DNA from: Deinandra increscens subsp. villosa
Lineage: Eukaryota > Streptophyta > Magnoliopsida > Asterales > Asteraceae
Reading direction: 5' to 3'
Length of the DNA: 64,000 nucleotides
Assembly (NCBI GenBank): GCA_039602395.1
Contig: JBCNJP010000017.1
Location: forward strand, 16,648,729-16,712,728
In this document: piece after piece, positions 1 to 10,472 of the stretch
Numbering within the stretch: position 1 is the first letter of the stretch
How the letters are laid out: every line of letters starts with the position of its first letter
Translations under genes and position numbers: made by a program
The notes under the pieces: model-generated
Told to the model about the DNA's origin: nothing
The model's input: the letters and a program-made list of their open reading frames with translations, nothing else
Database searches by the model: none

Positions 1-310
1 CATTTTCAAGTTTGTACCCAAGAATTAAAGAGCAAAACAGGAAAAACATCTCCATATTTGATTAAAATTTGGAATTTTGGATGAAAATTAGTTTTCTAAA
101 TCTTTGTAGGTAGGAGTTTGGATTTCCGCTTTAACATTGATGTAAAATCAATAGAATATAATAATATGGATTGCATTGTATTGGATAAATTATTATTTTT
201 ATAAGATCTAACATATTTAATGTTTAATAAGGCCCACGTGAAAATAAAGTAAACATAATTTGTTAACACATGAATCATGTTTTCTGGATTTGATTAAAAT
301 AAAGATAATT
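1..310. other. AT-rich non-coding DNA
   Basis: No credible gene. The short open frames here lack recognisable domains. The stretch ends where the left arm of an inverted repeat begins. Confidence 0.6.
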
Positions 311-432
311 GGCTTATATTAATTCTAATTATAACCTATTGGCCAATAATAATTTTAGTTATGGTTTTTTCTTATAATAATTTCAGTTATTAACATGTTG
401 GCCTGTACTGATCCGTTGTTAAGTTATAATTA
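311..432 (+). repeat. Left arm of imperfect inverted repeat
   Basis: This stretch matches the reverse complement of 18638-18738. Shared blocks include ACCTATTGGCCAATAA, AGTTATTAACATGTTGG and GTTAAGTT. The left arm carries about 28 extra bases. Before the outer LTR element inserted, the arms would have been about 870 bp apart. This could be the terminal repeat of an older DNA element; no transposase is visible. Confidence 0.6.
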
Positions 433-1290
433 ACATTATTAAATTTTTTATGACTGGACGTTCTAGTAGGATCTTACGTGACATTTTATTTAAAAAAAAA
501 CTTTTAATAATAAATAACATTTATAGAGGGTCACGTGAATATGTGATGTGTTAGTTCTTGCTCCATTATTGCCGTAGTGATTTGCTAGCACCTCGTATCA
601 TTAGTCCAATACATTTTAATTTTTTTATTTTATTATTTTTCTATGAAAATATACATTTTTATTTGATTTAATTATGTTTTTATTAGATTAAATGATTAAC
701 ACGTATTATTAACGTCATGGAAAACAAGTTTTAGTATGTCGTGTTTATAAGAAAATATATAGTTATGGCCCATATGATTTCACTTTATTACGATATAGAT
801 TTTGTTTAAATTCAAGTTTTTGTTAGATTAAACAGTCAATAAATATTTTCAGCGTTTTTAAAATCGATCGGGTGAAAATCGATTTTAACACGTTCTATTT
901 CTAAGAAATTATACCCTATAAGACCAGTATGTTTTATGTACGATTTGATACAAGTTTTGTATTGATTGTTTTTTGGTTCTTCACACACACGAGATTCTCG
1001 TTGCTATGTGGGAGTTGATAAATTACTAGTTATAATTTGGTGATCTCATAAGAGGATTGGAGTAATTTTTCTATGGTGTCTTAATATGTAATTTATTCGT
1101 TCATCTTTTTTGGTGAGCTACTTGTATGGTTTTGCTTCTTTGTTTTTTGCTATTTTCCACCGTTCTTATTTGAGACGAGGAAAGCGGTGGAATAAGAATC
1201 GCGAATAAGAATGGGGGTTGACTTTGTATTTTATTTATTAGGGTTTCGTTTTATTTTAATTTTATTTTATTTTATTAATAGTTTTTTTTT
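433..1290. other. AT-rich spacer inside the inverted repeat
   Basis: Only short AT-rich open frames and no domain hits by eye. It would be the interior of whatever element the inverted repeat at 311-432 and 18638-18738 delimits. Confidence 0.5.
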
Positions 1291-1295
1291 ACACC
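1291..1295. repeat. Left target-site duplication of outer LTR element
   Basis: ACACC directly precedes the TG of the LTR at 1296 and recurs at 18633-18637 directly after the CA of the other LTR. The 5-bp match fixes the ends of the element. Confidence 0.9.
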
Positions 1296-1831
1296 TGTAA
1301 GGATCAAATAAACCCTCACGCGATATCTTGACTAGAGAAACCGTGCGGAATCCGGTTTTCACTAGTTGATTCAAGAACAAATCAGAAAGTGATAATCGAA
1401 AAGTATAAGTAACAAAGAAACACAAACCGATTAGTTGAAAACACTTGATTACTCACTGATTGTTGATTACACCTTGATCGAAATTCTCTAGGGAGAATTT
1501 CGATTACACCTTAATCACCACAAAGGACTAGCTTTACTCCACAATCAACAACCTAATAATGAGAGGAGAGCTTCCCTTATATAGGGAGTCTCCAACTTGC
1601 TAAACAAGACACCCTAAAAACCCTAATTACACATTAATTTCCGGATTTGACCATCTAGGCCCACTAAACTCCCTCTAAACACTTTCTAATTGAGCCCAAA
1701 CATGCCTAAAATGGCCCAATGACCTAATATACCCATAACCCAACTCATTTTCACCTATTCTAACACATAGACCTTCAGAATACTCCGCCAAGTGATGATT
1801 TAATACACAAGCCACAAATTATTCCCTTAAA
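1296..1831 (-). repeat. 3' LTR of the pol-less element
   Basis: 536 bp, TGTAAGGATC at the left edge and CCCTTAAA at the right edge, where the other LTR has CCCTTACA. I see two differences from 18097-18632: a g/t at the CACTAGTT site and the terminal c to a change. On the minus strand a TATA-like CTATATAA lies at 1578-1585. Confidence 0.93.
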
Positions 1832-1844
1832 ATCTTCCCCTTGG
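1832..1844 (-). other. Polypurine tract of the pol-less element
   Basis: The reverse complement reads CCAAGGGGAAGAT, directly before the minus-strand start of the 3' LTR. This is the expected plus-strand primer position. The same tract abuts the LTR of the second copy at 58828. Confidence 0.8.
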
Positions 1845-4023
1845 CTTGTGCTATTAAATATCTTCTACTTTCAACCTTCAGACTTCAGTCTTCTCCTTGG
1901 CTTGAACATGGGTTGGTGAAGATTCTTTTCTTGAACGATCTTCATTGGGCAGCAACGGTCGAGTTCTGGGAGTTTTCTCTCAATCAGCATCAGCTTGGAC
2001 TTCAAATGACAAACAAATAATGAGAGGAGGATTCTCAAATACTTGCTTCTTCTTGAAACATGATGAGTCCTTGCTAAACCATCAGTAACTGTCTTGACTT
2101 GCATGAGACTTCAGAGGATAAATTTTGAAAACCTCTGTCTTGGCATTTGTGACTACTCTGCATCTTTTCTTCAATTAGCTTCCCCTAAACCTGAGAACGG
2201 TGTCTTTGGACGCTTTACTTGAACAACCAACAAACTTCCCCTGAGCATAGGGTAAGTCCTTTTCCGGCTGGTTCTTCAACACGAACAGTAACAGCACTCA
2301 TTGACTTTTCTTTTCCATGACATTTCATTTAACCTGTCATGCACAACATGGAACAAACACAAACACTAACCAGCATATGATGACTGGTTATCGGGTTAGA
2401 ATTATTTTACCAAAAACTTCCCCTGAACCTGAGGACTCTTCACATTATCTCCCCCTGAGATTCTGGAGGGGTGATACCTTCTTGCACAAACCCATAAAAA
2501 CTTATTAAAACCTTTAAATTAACCTGGCCATGGTTGAAACATAAACAATAAAAACAAACTTAAGATAACCCAAAAGAAAAATAAAAATAAAAATAAAATC
2601 AAACATACCAAATTACTAAACGAGAAGGTTTTATTTTGGGATCAAACCGTCTTTGTCTGAACTGAGGAACCCTTTTCAGCATCTGTTACTCGAACACGTC
2701 CAGGCGATTGCCAGTATATTGGTCCTTCTTAAACCCATGTTCCTCATTTTCCCGGCTGTTTGTCACTTATTTATCTTTTAGGTGCATTAATTATGAACAT
2801 CCGACAGTCACACACAAATCCTAGGTAATTAATATGTGTAGTCTATCAAGCTTAATCATTCCCTACCACATATTTTCACATTCCCATATCCAGAGTTTTG
2901 AATCTTTTATCGAGACTTGGTTGAGAAGAGAAAGAACAGATCATAAAAGAGATAGGGATAATATACAAAGACTTGTATGATTTCAACTCAGAGGCGTTTA
3001 TCAGTCAGGTGGTAACCTTTCATCAAACACATAAGCCTAGTCACAAAGTCAGGGCTAAAGGGTTTTGGACGCTAGAGGGTCTCTTTTGTTGTGCACATTG
3101 GCATCTTTTGGGGTGTAAATTATATACAGTGATCTGCAAGCACGTTAATACAGACTAACCAGGTCTTTGCTCACGCAAAACAGAGGAAAGTCTGATTAAC
3201 ACGTCAACCATTCTACACCAGGTCATTGCTCACGCAAAGCAGAGGCAAGACTTGACTGACGGCTTTGACATCCCCAGATCTTTGCTCACACAAAACAGAG
3301 GGGACGCCAACTTTTTGAGATTTTTGATTCAACACTTTGGAGTCCGGCGTGTGTATCGGGAACAATTTCGCAGTCAAATAGAACAAGCACTTAACCTAAG
3401 TGTGTGTTTCCCGTCAAATGACATACTTTATCTTTAAGTGTTGTGACCCATACCTTTGTTTTTGGAATTGAGCCTACCGAGCACATCACCTTGGATCATG
3501 TCTTTCACTTTTGCCTTACGTGTGTCAGTCATTTTGAGAACGGAAATATTTCACTTCCCACCTTCTAAAGGAAACAAAAGATTAAAAATTAAAAAGCACA
3601 ATTTAATTTTGAGGGGTCAACAATTTCATCGTTTCTATTCTTCCCCTTGCTTTTTGATTTTTAATAACAACACACATTGTTTTTGATTTTTTTTTTTTTT
3701 TAACACTCACTGACACAATACTTAATATGTACTAAAAACTGGCCAAGCTAACCTTCAAAGTTTATCTTTTGAAACTTTTCAGAAATGGGTTTTGTTTCAT
3801 GCACAACCATACTTCACATCAAATCAGCCAAGAAATAAACAATTCAGACAGTGTTACCTTTACTGCTGATTTTCTCAGATTTACCTCTCACAAGGAAACA
3901 TACCCTCCATTGGAAATCTTCATGTCATGTGGTAGAGAGATGCCTCCTATCCAGTGCCTGGAACGATCACTATCACAAACAAACAAGGTTAATTCCTTGA
4001 CTGTTCCTGCACAAGGTGAGAGA
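1845..4023 (-). other. Non-coding 3' internal region with a protease relic
   Basis: About 2.2 kb between the Gag-like ORF and the 3' LTR, with no long frame on the sense strand. Reading minus from about 4018 to 3875 gives a peptide containing CDSDRSRHWIGG and, later, NGGYVSL, ending at a stop. It resembles the start of a copia protease, where D-S-G-C-S-R-H-M-T-G is usual, with the catalytic triplet lost. Most of the rest (1845-3232) is also present at 58840-60232, so the pol-less structure seems to be a family trait rather than a local deletion. Confidence 0.6.
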
Positions 4024-5883
4024 TCAGTTAGCCATAAGTACCCAGGCCATTGTGGTTCTGGGTATACCTGAAGAGTCAGTGAAAGAAATTTCTTTTAAAA
4101 ACATTCCCTTGGTAACATCAGGGATTGGGGGTGTGGCTGCCTTGGTTGGACTGAGAATGTCCTTTTTGTTGACATCTCTGGGTTTGTGATTTTCTTTCCC
4201 AAAAACCTGTGGTTTTCTCGGTGGATTCTTATTAGAATTTTGAACTCTTACTTCTTGAAATTGTTTGGAGTGTTTCTTGTACACTCCAGTAGGCTTGAAA
4301 GACAAGTTCACAACTTTTGAAACATTCCACCTGTCATCCTTCCTCCAACCATTTGATTTAGCTGAACCAACTGGATTTGGATGGATGGGTGATTTTGAAA
4401 CAGATTTGAAAACAGGTTTTGGGGATTCAACAGATTTAGGTCTCCAAGCTGTTTTGACAGATTTCTGAGATGCTTTGTCTTCTTTAAAAATAGTCTTTGG
4501 ACATTGCTTAGGAGCCTTAGGTTTCTGCTGTACTTTGTGACTCTGAGGTGCTTGTTTCTGCACCTTGGGTTTTGAAGGTCCAACATTGGGCTTTGGGCCA
4601 ACACGTGTTTGGCCCAAAGGGACAGTCTTTTGTTGGACTTTCTTAGGATAGTAGGGCTCATAAGGGCGGTGCAGACAGTTTCTTGCCATGTGTCCTGGTT
4701 GGCCACACACATGGCAGGACTGTTTCTTTGGATACACGGGAGCCTGTGGTTGGTTCCGCCCAGTGGATATCCAAGTTGGCTTTGAAGCGTTTTTATGGAT
4801 CCAAAGGGTTTTACCATGGGGCTTAGTGGTCAGAACATACTCCCGTTGTATCGGTTTGAATTGGTCATATGCAGAGTTGACCTCTGGGTACGGGACAAAA
4901 TCCTGGGGTTTAGCGTCCCGTACTTTCTGCACATTTTGAGTGGTACAGTTCACACTCTCCTCAGATTTTTTCACTTCACCTGTGGATTTGGGAACATCAT
5001 TTTGTGGTCCCTTACCCCTTCTTAAAATTCTAACAGTTCTAAGGGGTTTCACAGGTTTAGCATCACATCTCCCAAAGTTAAACACACTACAAGTAACAGA
5101 TTCATCAAACACATTTGACTTGGGAAATGTTGACTCAGACTCAAAATTTTTTGAAGCAAAATTATCAGTTTTAAAAACTGGAAACTTTTGACTCTCAAAA
5201 CAAACACCTTTTCCCTTTGAACCTGCTTCTTCATTTACTTTATCTGCACAAGAAGTAGAAGTGTTAGTAATGTTAGAAACAGGTGCAGAAATTTTAATGG
5301 GACAAGCTGCCAATTTCTTTTCAATCTCAGCTTTAGCATCCAAGTTGGTCTTAGAACACTCATAATCTGAGATCATTTCATGCATCAGGGGCATCGGTAC
5401 TGTATGAGTGGACTTTTCATCTTTTATTTCAGTACCGAGACCCAAACCAGAGTTGGCTTTTAGATGACACGTACGAGCGTCTGTGTTGTAGAAAAGTGAG
5501 CTAGCCTTCATCATTTCTGACACAATCTTACCGTTTCGCTCAACTTTGGTTTGCGATGTTTCTAATTGCCCTTTAAGTTGTTCAAGTTCAGTTTTCAATG
5601 TGGCAATTTCTTCATTAGCAACTTTCAGATATGTGTTTTTGTTACTCAAGTCCCGTTGAAGATTTTTTATGTCAATTTTAGCAGCTTCGAGTTTCTCACT
5701 TAAGTTTTTACTTCTACCTTTGTATTCCCTCAATTCTTTATCAATAAATTCACGATTTAATGTTTCATTGAAAAACTTAGTTTGCCATTCTTTAGATTCG
5801 TTGAAAATAGATTGACATTTAGGATTAAGACATACCTCAGAGCTGCTGGCAGATACAGAATTACCTGGAAGAAAGGATGCCAT
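4024..5883 (-). CDS. SIRE-like partial Gag protein, 619 aa
   Basis: This intact ORF probably encodes an RNA-binding Gag fragment. Near the N-terminus is a Cys pair (LNPKCQSIFNES), then a heptad-rich coiled coil at about residues 60-115, a long polar linker, and a CCHC zinc knuckle, CHVCGQPGHMARNC, at about 388-401. A very basic Lys/Pro/Gln-rich tail follows, ending in a G-I-P-R-T-T-M-A-W segment that in SIRE-type elements lies just before protease. The usual N-terminal capsid (UBN2-type) domain is missing, and the sequence upstream is non-coding leader, so it may not form particles alone. The start is the first Met of the frame, 95 bp from the gypsy insertion. Assignment to SIRE is from remembered family resemblance. 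Confidence 0.8.
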   Translation of the reverse strand: MASFLPGNSVSASSSEVCLNPKCQSIFNESKEWQTKFFNETLNREFIDKELREYKGRSKNLSEKLEAAKIDIKNLQRDLSNKNTYLKVANEEIATLKTELEQLKGQLETSQTKVERNGKIVSEMMKASSLFYNTDARTCHLKANSGLGLGTEIKDEKSTHTVPMPLMHEMISDYECSKTNLDAKAEIEKKLAACPIKISAPVSNITNTSTSCADKVNEEAGSKGKGVCFESQKFPVFKTDNFASKNFESESTFPKSNVFDESVTCSVFNFGRCDAKPVKPLRTVRILRRGKGPQNDVPKSTGEVKKSEESVNCTTQNVQKVRDAKPQDFVPYPEVNSAYDQFKPIQREYVLTTKPHGKTLWIHKNASKPTWISTGRNQPQAPVYPKKQSCHVCGQPGHMARNCLHRPYEPYYPKKVQQKTVPLGQTRVGPKPNVGPSKPKVQKQAPQSHKVQQKPKAPKQCPKTIFKEDKASQKSVKTAWRPKSVESPKPVFKSVSKSPIHPNPVGSAKSNGWRKDDRWNVSKVVNLSFKPTGVYKKHSKQFQEVRVQNSNKNPPRKPQVFGKENHKPRDVNKKDILSPTKAATPPIPDVTKGMFLKEISFTDSSGIPRTTMAWVLMAN

Positions 5884-5973
5884 GAATGTCTTTGATTGAA
5901 CTTCTGGATCAAAAAGTGGGTTTTCGACTGAAGGTAGCTTGATCGAAAAGTACTTTCCGATCGGAATAGATGA

Positions 5974-5978
5974 GGATC
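5974..5978. repeat. Left target-site duplication of gypsy element
   Basis: GGATC immediately precedes the 5' LTR and is repeated at 17526-17530 immediately after the 3' LTR. Confidence 0.95.
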
Positions 5979-6058
5979 TGTAACCTTTGTGGACGAAACG
6001 ATTATCCGACGTGGAATATTTAAATGAGAAACTCTCATAAGTTTTTGAATTACAAATT

Positions 6059-7240
6059 GGGGCGGTACGCCTAGGATAAAGAAATCCTAGGCGGTACGCG
6101 ACCCATTTGATAAACGGATCGGGTTACGGCACCCGTCGGATTCTGGTATGTGCGAACCTCAAAATCCGGGCGGTACGCCCCAGTTAATACACTTTGGGGC
6201 GGTACGCCTCTGGTTCAGGTCGATGAAAACTAAGTTTTTGGCCTTTATAGCCAAAGACACATGTAGTCTTTCTACACATATCCGACCAGAGCTCCTTCAC
6301 TGCTGTTCCAGAGGTCTGCTATCATCATTTTCCAGCCTAAAGAGTTTGTGGGAGGATTATTCATCTAAGGTAACTTCATAATCACCCATTTCCATATCAA
6401 GACTATGTTACTTGATGAAATCCTCAACCATTGTTTGAATCCTTGTAAACTCAGTGGTGTGGACTCACTTGGGAGATGAATTGAAGGGTGAAGAATCTGA
6501 TTTCAAGAGCTATTAAGGTAAGAGCTACTTGATTTTTGGATGAGTATGCCATTTTTGAGTTTCATAAGATCATATACTCATAAGATGGTGATGGATCATA
6601 CATGCAGCCTCAAATCTGTGTTAGAGAGTTGGATTGGAGTGCCAAGGGGGCAAGAGTTTCAGAAGCTCGGTTGTACAAGGATCCTTGCACAAGGTACAAT
6701 CCTTATATGCATGCATGATGATTTTTCTATAAATAGAAACTTTATAAGTTAAAGTAGCATGGGACCAGATTTAATCAGTGAACCTAATAAGAAAATGGGC
6801 CATAGGAACACAAGGGTTCTGTCCCAAATGAAATCTGTATGAATCGGGGGTCGAAACAATGAAAGTTACCTTATTTAGAAAGTTCGGGAATTGGGGTTGT
6901 GTTTGGTTAAAGTTTTAGACTATAAATGAACCCCAAATTGACCCCTCGGAATATTATGAAACTGATCGGGTATAAATTCTGGACTTAAAACATCAAAATG
7001 GAAAAATGGCACTAAAAGACAAAATAGTCGGGCCCTGTTCACAGATGGGGGCGTACCGCCCATAAACTCTGCATGCAGAGCGGTACGCCCGGAAATGAAA
7101 AACATGAACCGGAATCTCAGATTCCAGCGTACCGCCCAGTAACTTATGAATCGGCGCGGTACGCCCGGACTTGAAATCTGGAAATCAGTCGACCATTTGA
7201 AGCGTACCGCCCATAAATGTAAACTTCCAGGCGGTACGCC
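6059..7240. repeat. Array of GGCGGTACGCC motifs in the 5' LTR
   Basis: Ten copies of an 11-mer core: GGCGGTACGCC-like at 6059, 6090, 6168, 6196, 7080, 7154 and 7230, and its reverse complement (GCGTACCGCCC-like) at 7048, 7127 and 7202. The last six form three inverted pairs about 20-30 bp apart, able to fold as GC-rich hairpins in otherwise AT-rich sequence. The first two flank a further perfect inverted repeat, CCTAGGAT/ATCCTAGG, at about 6070-6091. The array recurs in the 3' LTR at +9212. Confidence 0.9.
6728..6735 (+). promoter_or_regulatory. Candidate TATA box of gypsy LTR
   Basis: TATAAATA in the context CTATAAATAGAAAC, a good plant TATA match in the middle of the LTR where a U3/R boundary would be expected. 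A weaker TATAAATG lies near 6920. The choice between them is not settled by sequence alone. Confidence 0.5.
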
Positions 7241-8316
7241 TATGAAGAAAAATGACAGAATGTTTGGTCAATTTTTGATGAACCAAAAATTAACAAGACT
7301 GATTCAGTGACTGTAAATTATGATAATTTCAACCTGAGAATGATATGGGACATGAATAGCCTTGTATATGATGAATATGAACATGATAACAATGATAGGT
7401 CGCTAGAAATCTAAGAGAGGATACTTTCTCGGGTCTTCTGTCTAGCCACCGTTTCAGACTTCCTTGTGTGAGTCTTCTGACTTCTCTCATGAAATTAACT
7501 GTTTAAGATCACAATTCTGTTTGATGTATTTGTTATATCTGTTATGAACTTATCTTGTCAAACACTGTTAGTTCGGAGATGCCCTGTGTGGGTTATCATA
7601 TACTTTCTGGTCATTAAGGTTGAGCCACTAGGCATATAAGGGATTATAACGGCCATTATAGTTGATTTATCCATGTTCATCCGGATCCTCTAGGATTAAG
7701 AAACTAGGGGGAGTATGTCCTTATATGTTGAATATGAATTCTTACTCGTTGATGGTTTACGGCTGATTGCGACGTACCGTAGAGTACATAAAGTTTGACC
7801 TTTGGTGTGATTTGATAATTTCATAACCAGTATGTGTTTGAAAGCTGTTAATGATATGATAGTAGTTAAAGACTCACCAACAACATTGTTGTTGACCATA
7901 TTATGAATGACTTATGTTGCAGGTAAGCAAGTGTAGGAATGAACCTATATTGAACTTGGAACGTTGCTGGGTTGTTGTTGTTAATATGAATTTGGGCATG
8001 TATGAACTATGAAATATGAACCATGAACTATGAATGAACTATGAAGACATGATTATGACTATGTTTCCTTGAATATGTATCCTTATTCAGTTCCAGGCCA
8101 TATCCGGTGGCTATTGATTCTGTTAGATCGAATAAGAGGGCTGTGCATCCTCGCTCATGAGTCGTCTAACATTTTCTTATGTGTGGGCTGGATGTCCGTT
8201 GTATGTGTATGTGTTTGTTGTTAGAAGCGTTGGTAATCTCGGGTAATGATACGGACAGCCGGTCCAACGCCCTCCCCCACACCTGGCAGGGTGCGGAGGA
8301 GGGGGGTGTGACAGGT

Positions 8317-8330
8317 TGGTATCAGAGCCA
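8317..8330 (+). other. Primer-binding site of gypsy element
   Basis: TGGTATCAGAGCCA lies 3 bp after the 5' LTR. It is the standard complement of the 3' end of plant initiator-methionine tRNA, used to prime minus-strand DNA synthesis. Confidence 0.95.
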
Positions 8331-8836
8331 AAGGTTCCAGCAAATTAGGCATTCTTAGAGCCCTAAGCTTGAACCTAGTTTGACCCCTAAGATATTGTAT
8401 GAACCAAATTATGATCTAGGCTGAAATTTGTATGTTAGGAGTAATCGAGGTTTAGTGTAAGGTCGGTAGTAGTTACAGCCTTGCAAACTGCCATTCCTAC
8501 CCACAGGTGCACTAAGACTCGGTGACTTCTAACAGACACATTGATGCTAATGATTTCCTATGAAAAATGTTAACCTAAGTTGAAATTGGTATATTATATT
8601 CCTCATAGCATGATGTAAGGTCGGTAATAATTGCAGAAAGTGCACTCTGTCATTGCTACCCACAGGTATCTCATGATATGACAAGTCTAATATATATGTG
8701 GATACTGATGGTTATTGTATGTGTACTCTAGTGAACTCAAATGATGGAACTTAGCATGATATAAGTTGAGAAATTTGATATTATATATACATTATTATTG
8801 TATATTGAATTTATATCCACAGGTACCATTGTAAAC
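8331..8836 (+). repeat. Leader with about 158-bp periodic units
   Basis: CCACAGGT occurs at 8501, 8660 and 8817, at spacings of 159 and 157 bp. Each is preceded by related text; two copies share TAAGGTCGGTA and CTACCCACAGGT, and two share TAGCATGATRTAAG. The third copy directly precedes the upstream ORF. Each CAG|GT also looks like a splice junction. Confidence 0.55.
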
Positions 8837-10009
8837 ATGTGGAGTTTTACCAAATCTTCCAAGTCCGGCAGCAAAAACAGTGGAGGCAGTAAGGGGAGCA
8901 AGGGCAAGAAAGAAGAAGGCGGACCCAGCCAACCGGCACCACCTATGAGCCCTGATCTCTCGGGGTACTTCACTGCGCCGACGCAAAAGAAGACTCCGTC
9001 ACCCGCGACGTCGACCACGGAAATGCCAAAACCACCCAAGAAGAGGAGCACAAAACCTAGGATGTCGGTGCGTCCGAGCCACACCATCCACATTGCTCCA
9101 TCCGACTGGAACGCTCGCGATGCCGGAACGGATCATGAAGACCCTGAGGAGGAACCTGAAGAAGAAGAAGATGAGACCACCCCGGTGCAACAGGTGGTAA
9201 TTGCGGTGTCTGCGGGGCACACCGTGAGTTATCATTCTGAGCATCATTCTCAGCATGTATATGCTTCTCCAGCCTACGCGGCCGACGTGGAGGAAGGACC
9301 CGAGGAATCGGTTCCCATGCAGCAGGATCCGATGGCAGCTTTCCCTCCAATGGGAAATTTTAGGGATGTTCCAATCCAGGACCCTATCGCAGCCTTAGCT
9401 CACGACATCAGAGACCCTTACGTAGCAGCTATGATGCAGGGTCAAAGCAACCACCCTGTATCCGATCGTTATAGCTTTCCCCAACTGCTGAGGTCCAACA
9501 GTCAACCCCCATCTTCCTACCAGCAGCCATCTGCATACCAGCAGAATTCCTCATATCAGCCACCACCTGGATATCAGCAGCCATCATCCTACCAACAGCC
9601 TGTAATGTACCAGACACCTGTTCAGGATCCCTATGCCACAGGCATACCTTTTTATCCCCCACCGTCGTCATTTTACCCGCCACCATCATATCAGTATTCC
9701 ACTTCCCCACCTATGCAGCAGTCTTACATGCCTTACCCGCCATCTGCTTATCCATATGCACCTTATGGGCCATACCAAGACCTACCTAGGTCATCCTACT
9801 CAGGACCTGGCCCAATTTTCGCCCCAACCCCATATGCAGATCACTCCGGACCTACCTCTCCAGTCATCGACGCTCTTCGAGAGGAAAACAAGGCGCTGGC
9901 GAAAAGATTGGAAAAGCAGTTAAAGAAGGAGAAGAGGTTGGCAGAGGAAGCCAAGAAAGTGTCGTCTCATCTCAAACACTTGACATCTTTTGGAAGGCGC
10001 AGGGATTAG
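8837..10009 (+). CDS. Extra upstream ORF of gypsy element: Q/Y/P-rich protein with coiled coil
   Basis: An intact ORF between the PBS and gag-pol, of unknown function. I favour the ATG at 8837 (MWSFTKSSKSG, 390 aa). An in-frame ATG at 8798 would add 13 residues. Numbered from 8837, the protein has a Ser/Lys/Gly-rich basic start, an acidic patch (EEEPEEEEDE) at about 100-115, a long low-complexity Gln/Tyr/Pro/Ser stretch with SYQQP/YPPP repeats at about 220-315, and a charged C-terminal coiled coil at about 345-380 ending in FGRRRD. No signal peptide, membrane segment, zinc knuckle or enzyme motif is visible. The composition is prion-like. The frame is open in an element with indistinguishable LTRs, which suggests function but also just youth. 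It could be a Gag accessory or particle-assembly protein; that is speculation. Confidence 0.8.
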   Translation: MWSFTKSSKSGSKNSGGSKGSKGKKEEGGPSQPAPPMSPDLSGYFTAPTQKKTPSPATSTTEMPKPPKKRSTKPRMSVRPSHTIHIAPSDWNARDAGTDHEDPEEEPEEEEDETTPVQQVVIAVSAGHTVSYHSEHHSQHVYASPAYAADVEEGPEESVPMQQDPMAAFPPMGNFRDVPIQDPIAALAHDIRDPYVAAMMQGQSNHPVSDRYSFPQLLRSNSQPPSSYQQPSAYQQNSSYQPPPGYQQPSSYQQPVMYQTPVQDPYATGIPFYPPPSSFYPPPSYQYSTSPPMQQSYMPYPPSAYPYAPYGPYQDLPRSSYSGPGPIFAPTPYADHSGPTSPVIDALREENKALAKRLEKQLKKEKRLAEEAKKVSSHLKHLTSFGRRRD

Positions 10010-10472
10010 AGACATGACGATTGGCATGAAAGATGAAGACTGGGATGTTGTTTGTGTTTTATCATGTTATGTATTTCATTTTCGTGAAGCTTTGTTTGAA
10101 CATGTTGATGTTTGTGTGTTTTTATGATTGTAAGCGGTTGAACCGCTATGTGAACCCCCTTATCGTTACGGAATAAAGAACCGTTTATCATTTTGCAATA
10201 ATGATTGGAGTACTATAATAGTTATGATAAGTTTTGATACATAGTGCTTCTAGGAGGCTTGGATCATTAGATCACCCCTAAGTACTCATGTGTATGCGAA
10301 CTCTTTCTGAAACATAGTCATTTCATGGTAATTATGTCGGTAACCACGTAGTGGTGATCCGGAAAGTCCAAAATAACACAACAACCCTGATATGAACATT
10401 ATCCTATGGCATTGTTATATGCAAAGGAACATGAATTATGAATTATGAATACCTGTCAACTAAGTCAAATGT
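10010..10472 (+). other. Spacer between the extra ORF and gag-pol
   Basis: About 460 bp of AT-rich non-coding sequence. It ends in TATTGCTTTCAG just before the preferred gag-pol ATG, which looks like a splice acceptor. This would allow separate expression of the two ORFs from spliced transcripts; it is a prediction only. Confidence 0.5.

Larger units (their letters stand above)
5979..8313 (+). repeat. 5' LTR of gypsy element
   Basis: Begins TGTAACCTTTGTGG and ends GGGGTGTGACA. It contains ten copies of a GC-rich palindrome-like motif (6059-7240), a TATA-like box at 6728-6735 and splice-donor-like sites (AAG|GTAAGAG near 6518, CAG|GTAAGCAAG near 7922). No coding capacity is apparent. Confidence 0.96.

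Noticed and set aside
2973..3686. Short plus-strand frames in the pol-less element (also repeated at 59973-60158)
   Set aside because: Antisense to the element, no domains; their repetition only reflects that the two element copies are nearly identical here.
4308..4817. 169-codon minus-strand frame and plus-strand frames overlapping the Gag-like ORF
   Set aside because: Alternate-frame shadows of the 619-codon ORF with no domain.
8317..8330. tRNA-like sequence at TGGTATCAGAGCCA sites (also 18081, 23000, 38264)
   Set aside because: These are primer-binding sites complementary to tRNA 3' ends, not tRNA genes; no cloverleaf surrounds them.
8837..10009. The extra gypsy ORF as an envelope gene
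   Set aside because: No signal peptide, transmembrane segment or cysteine-rich ectodomain, and it lies upstream of gag rather than downstream of pol.
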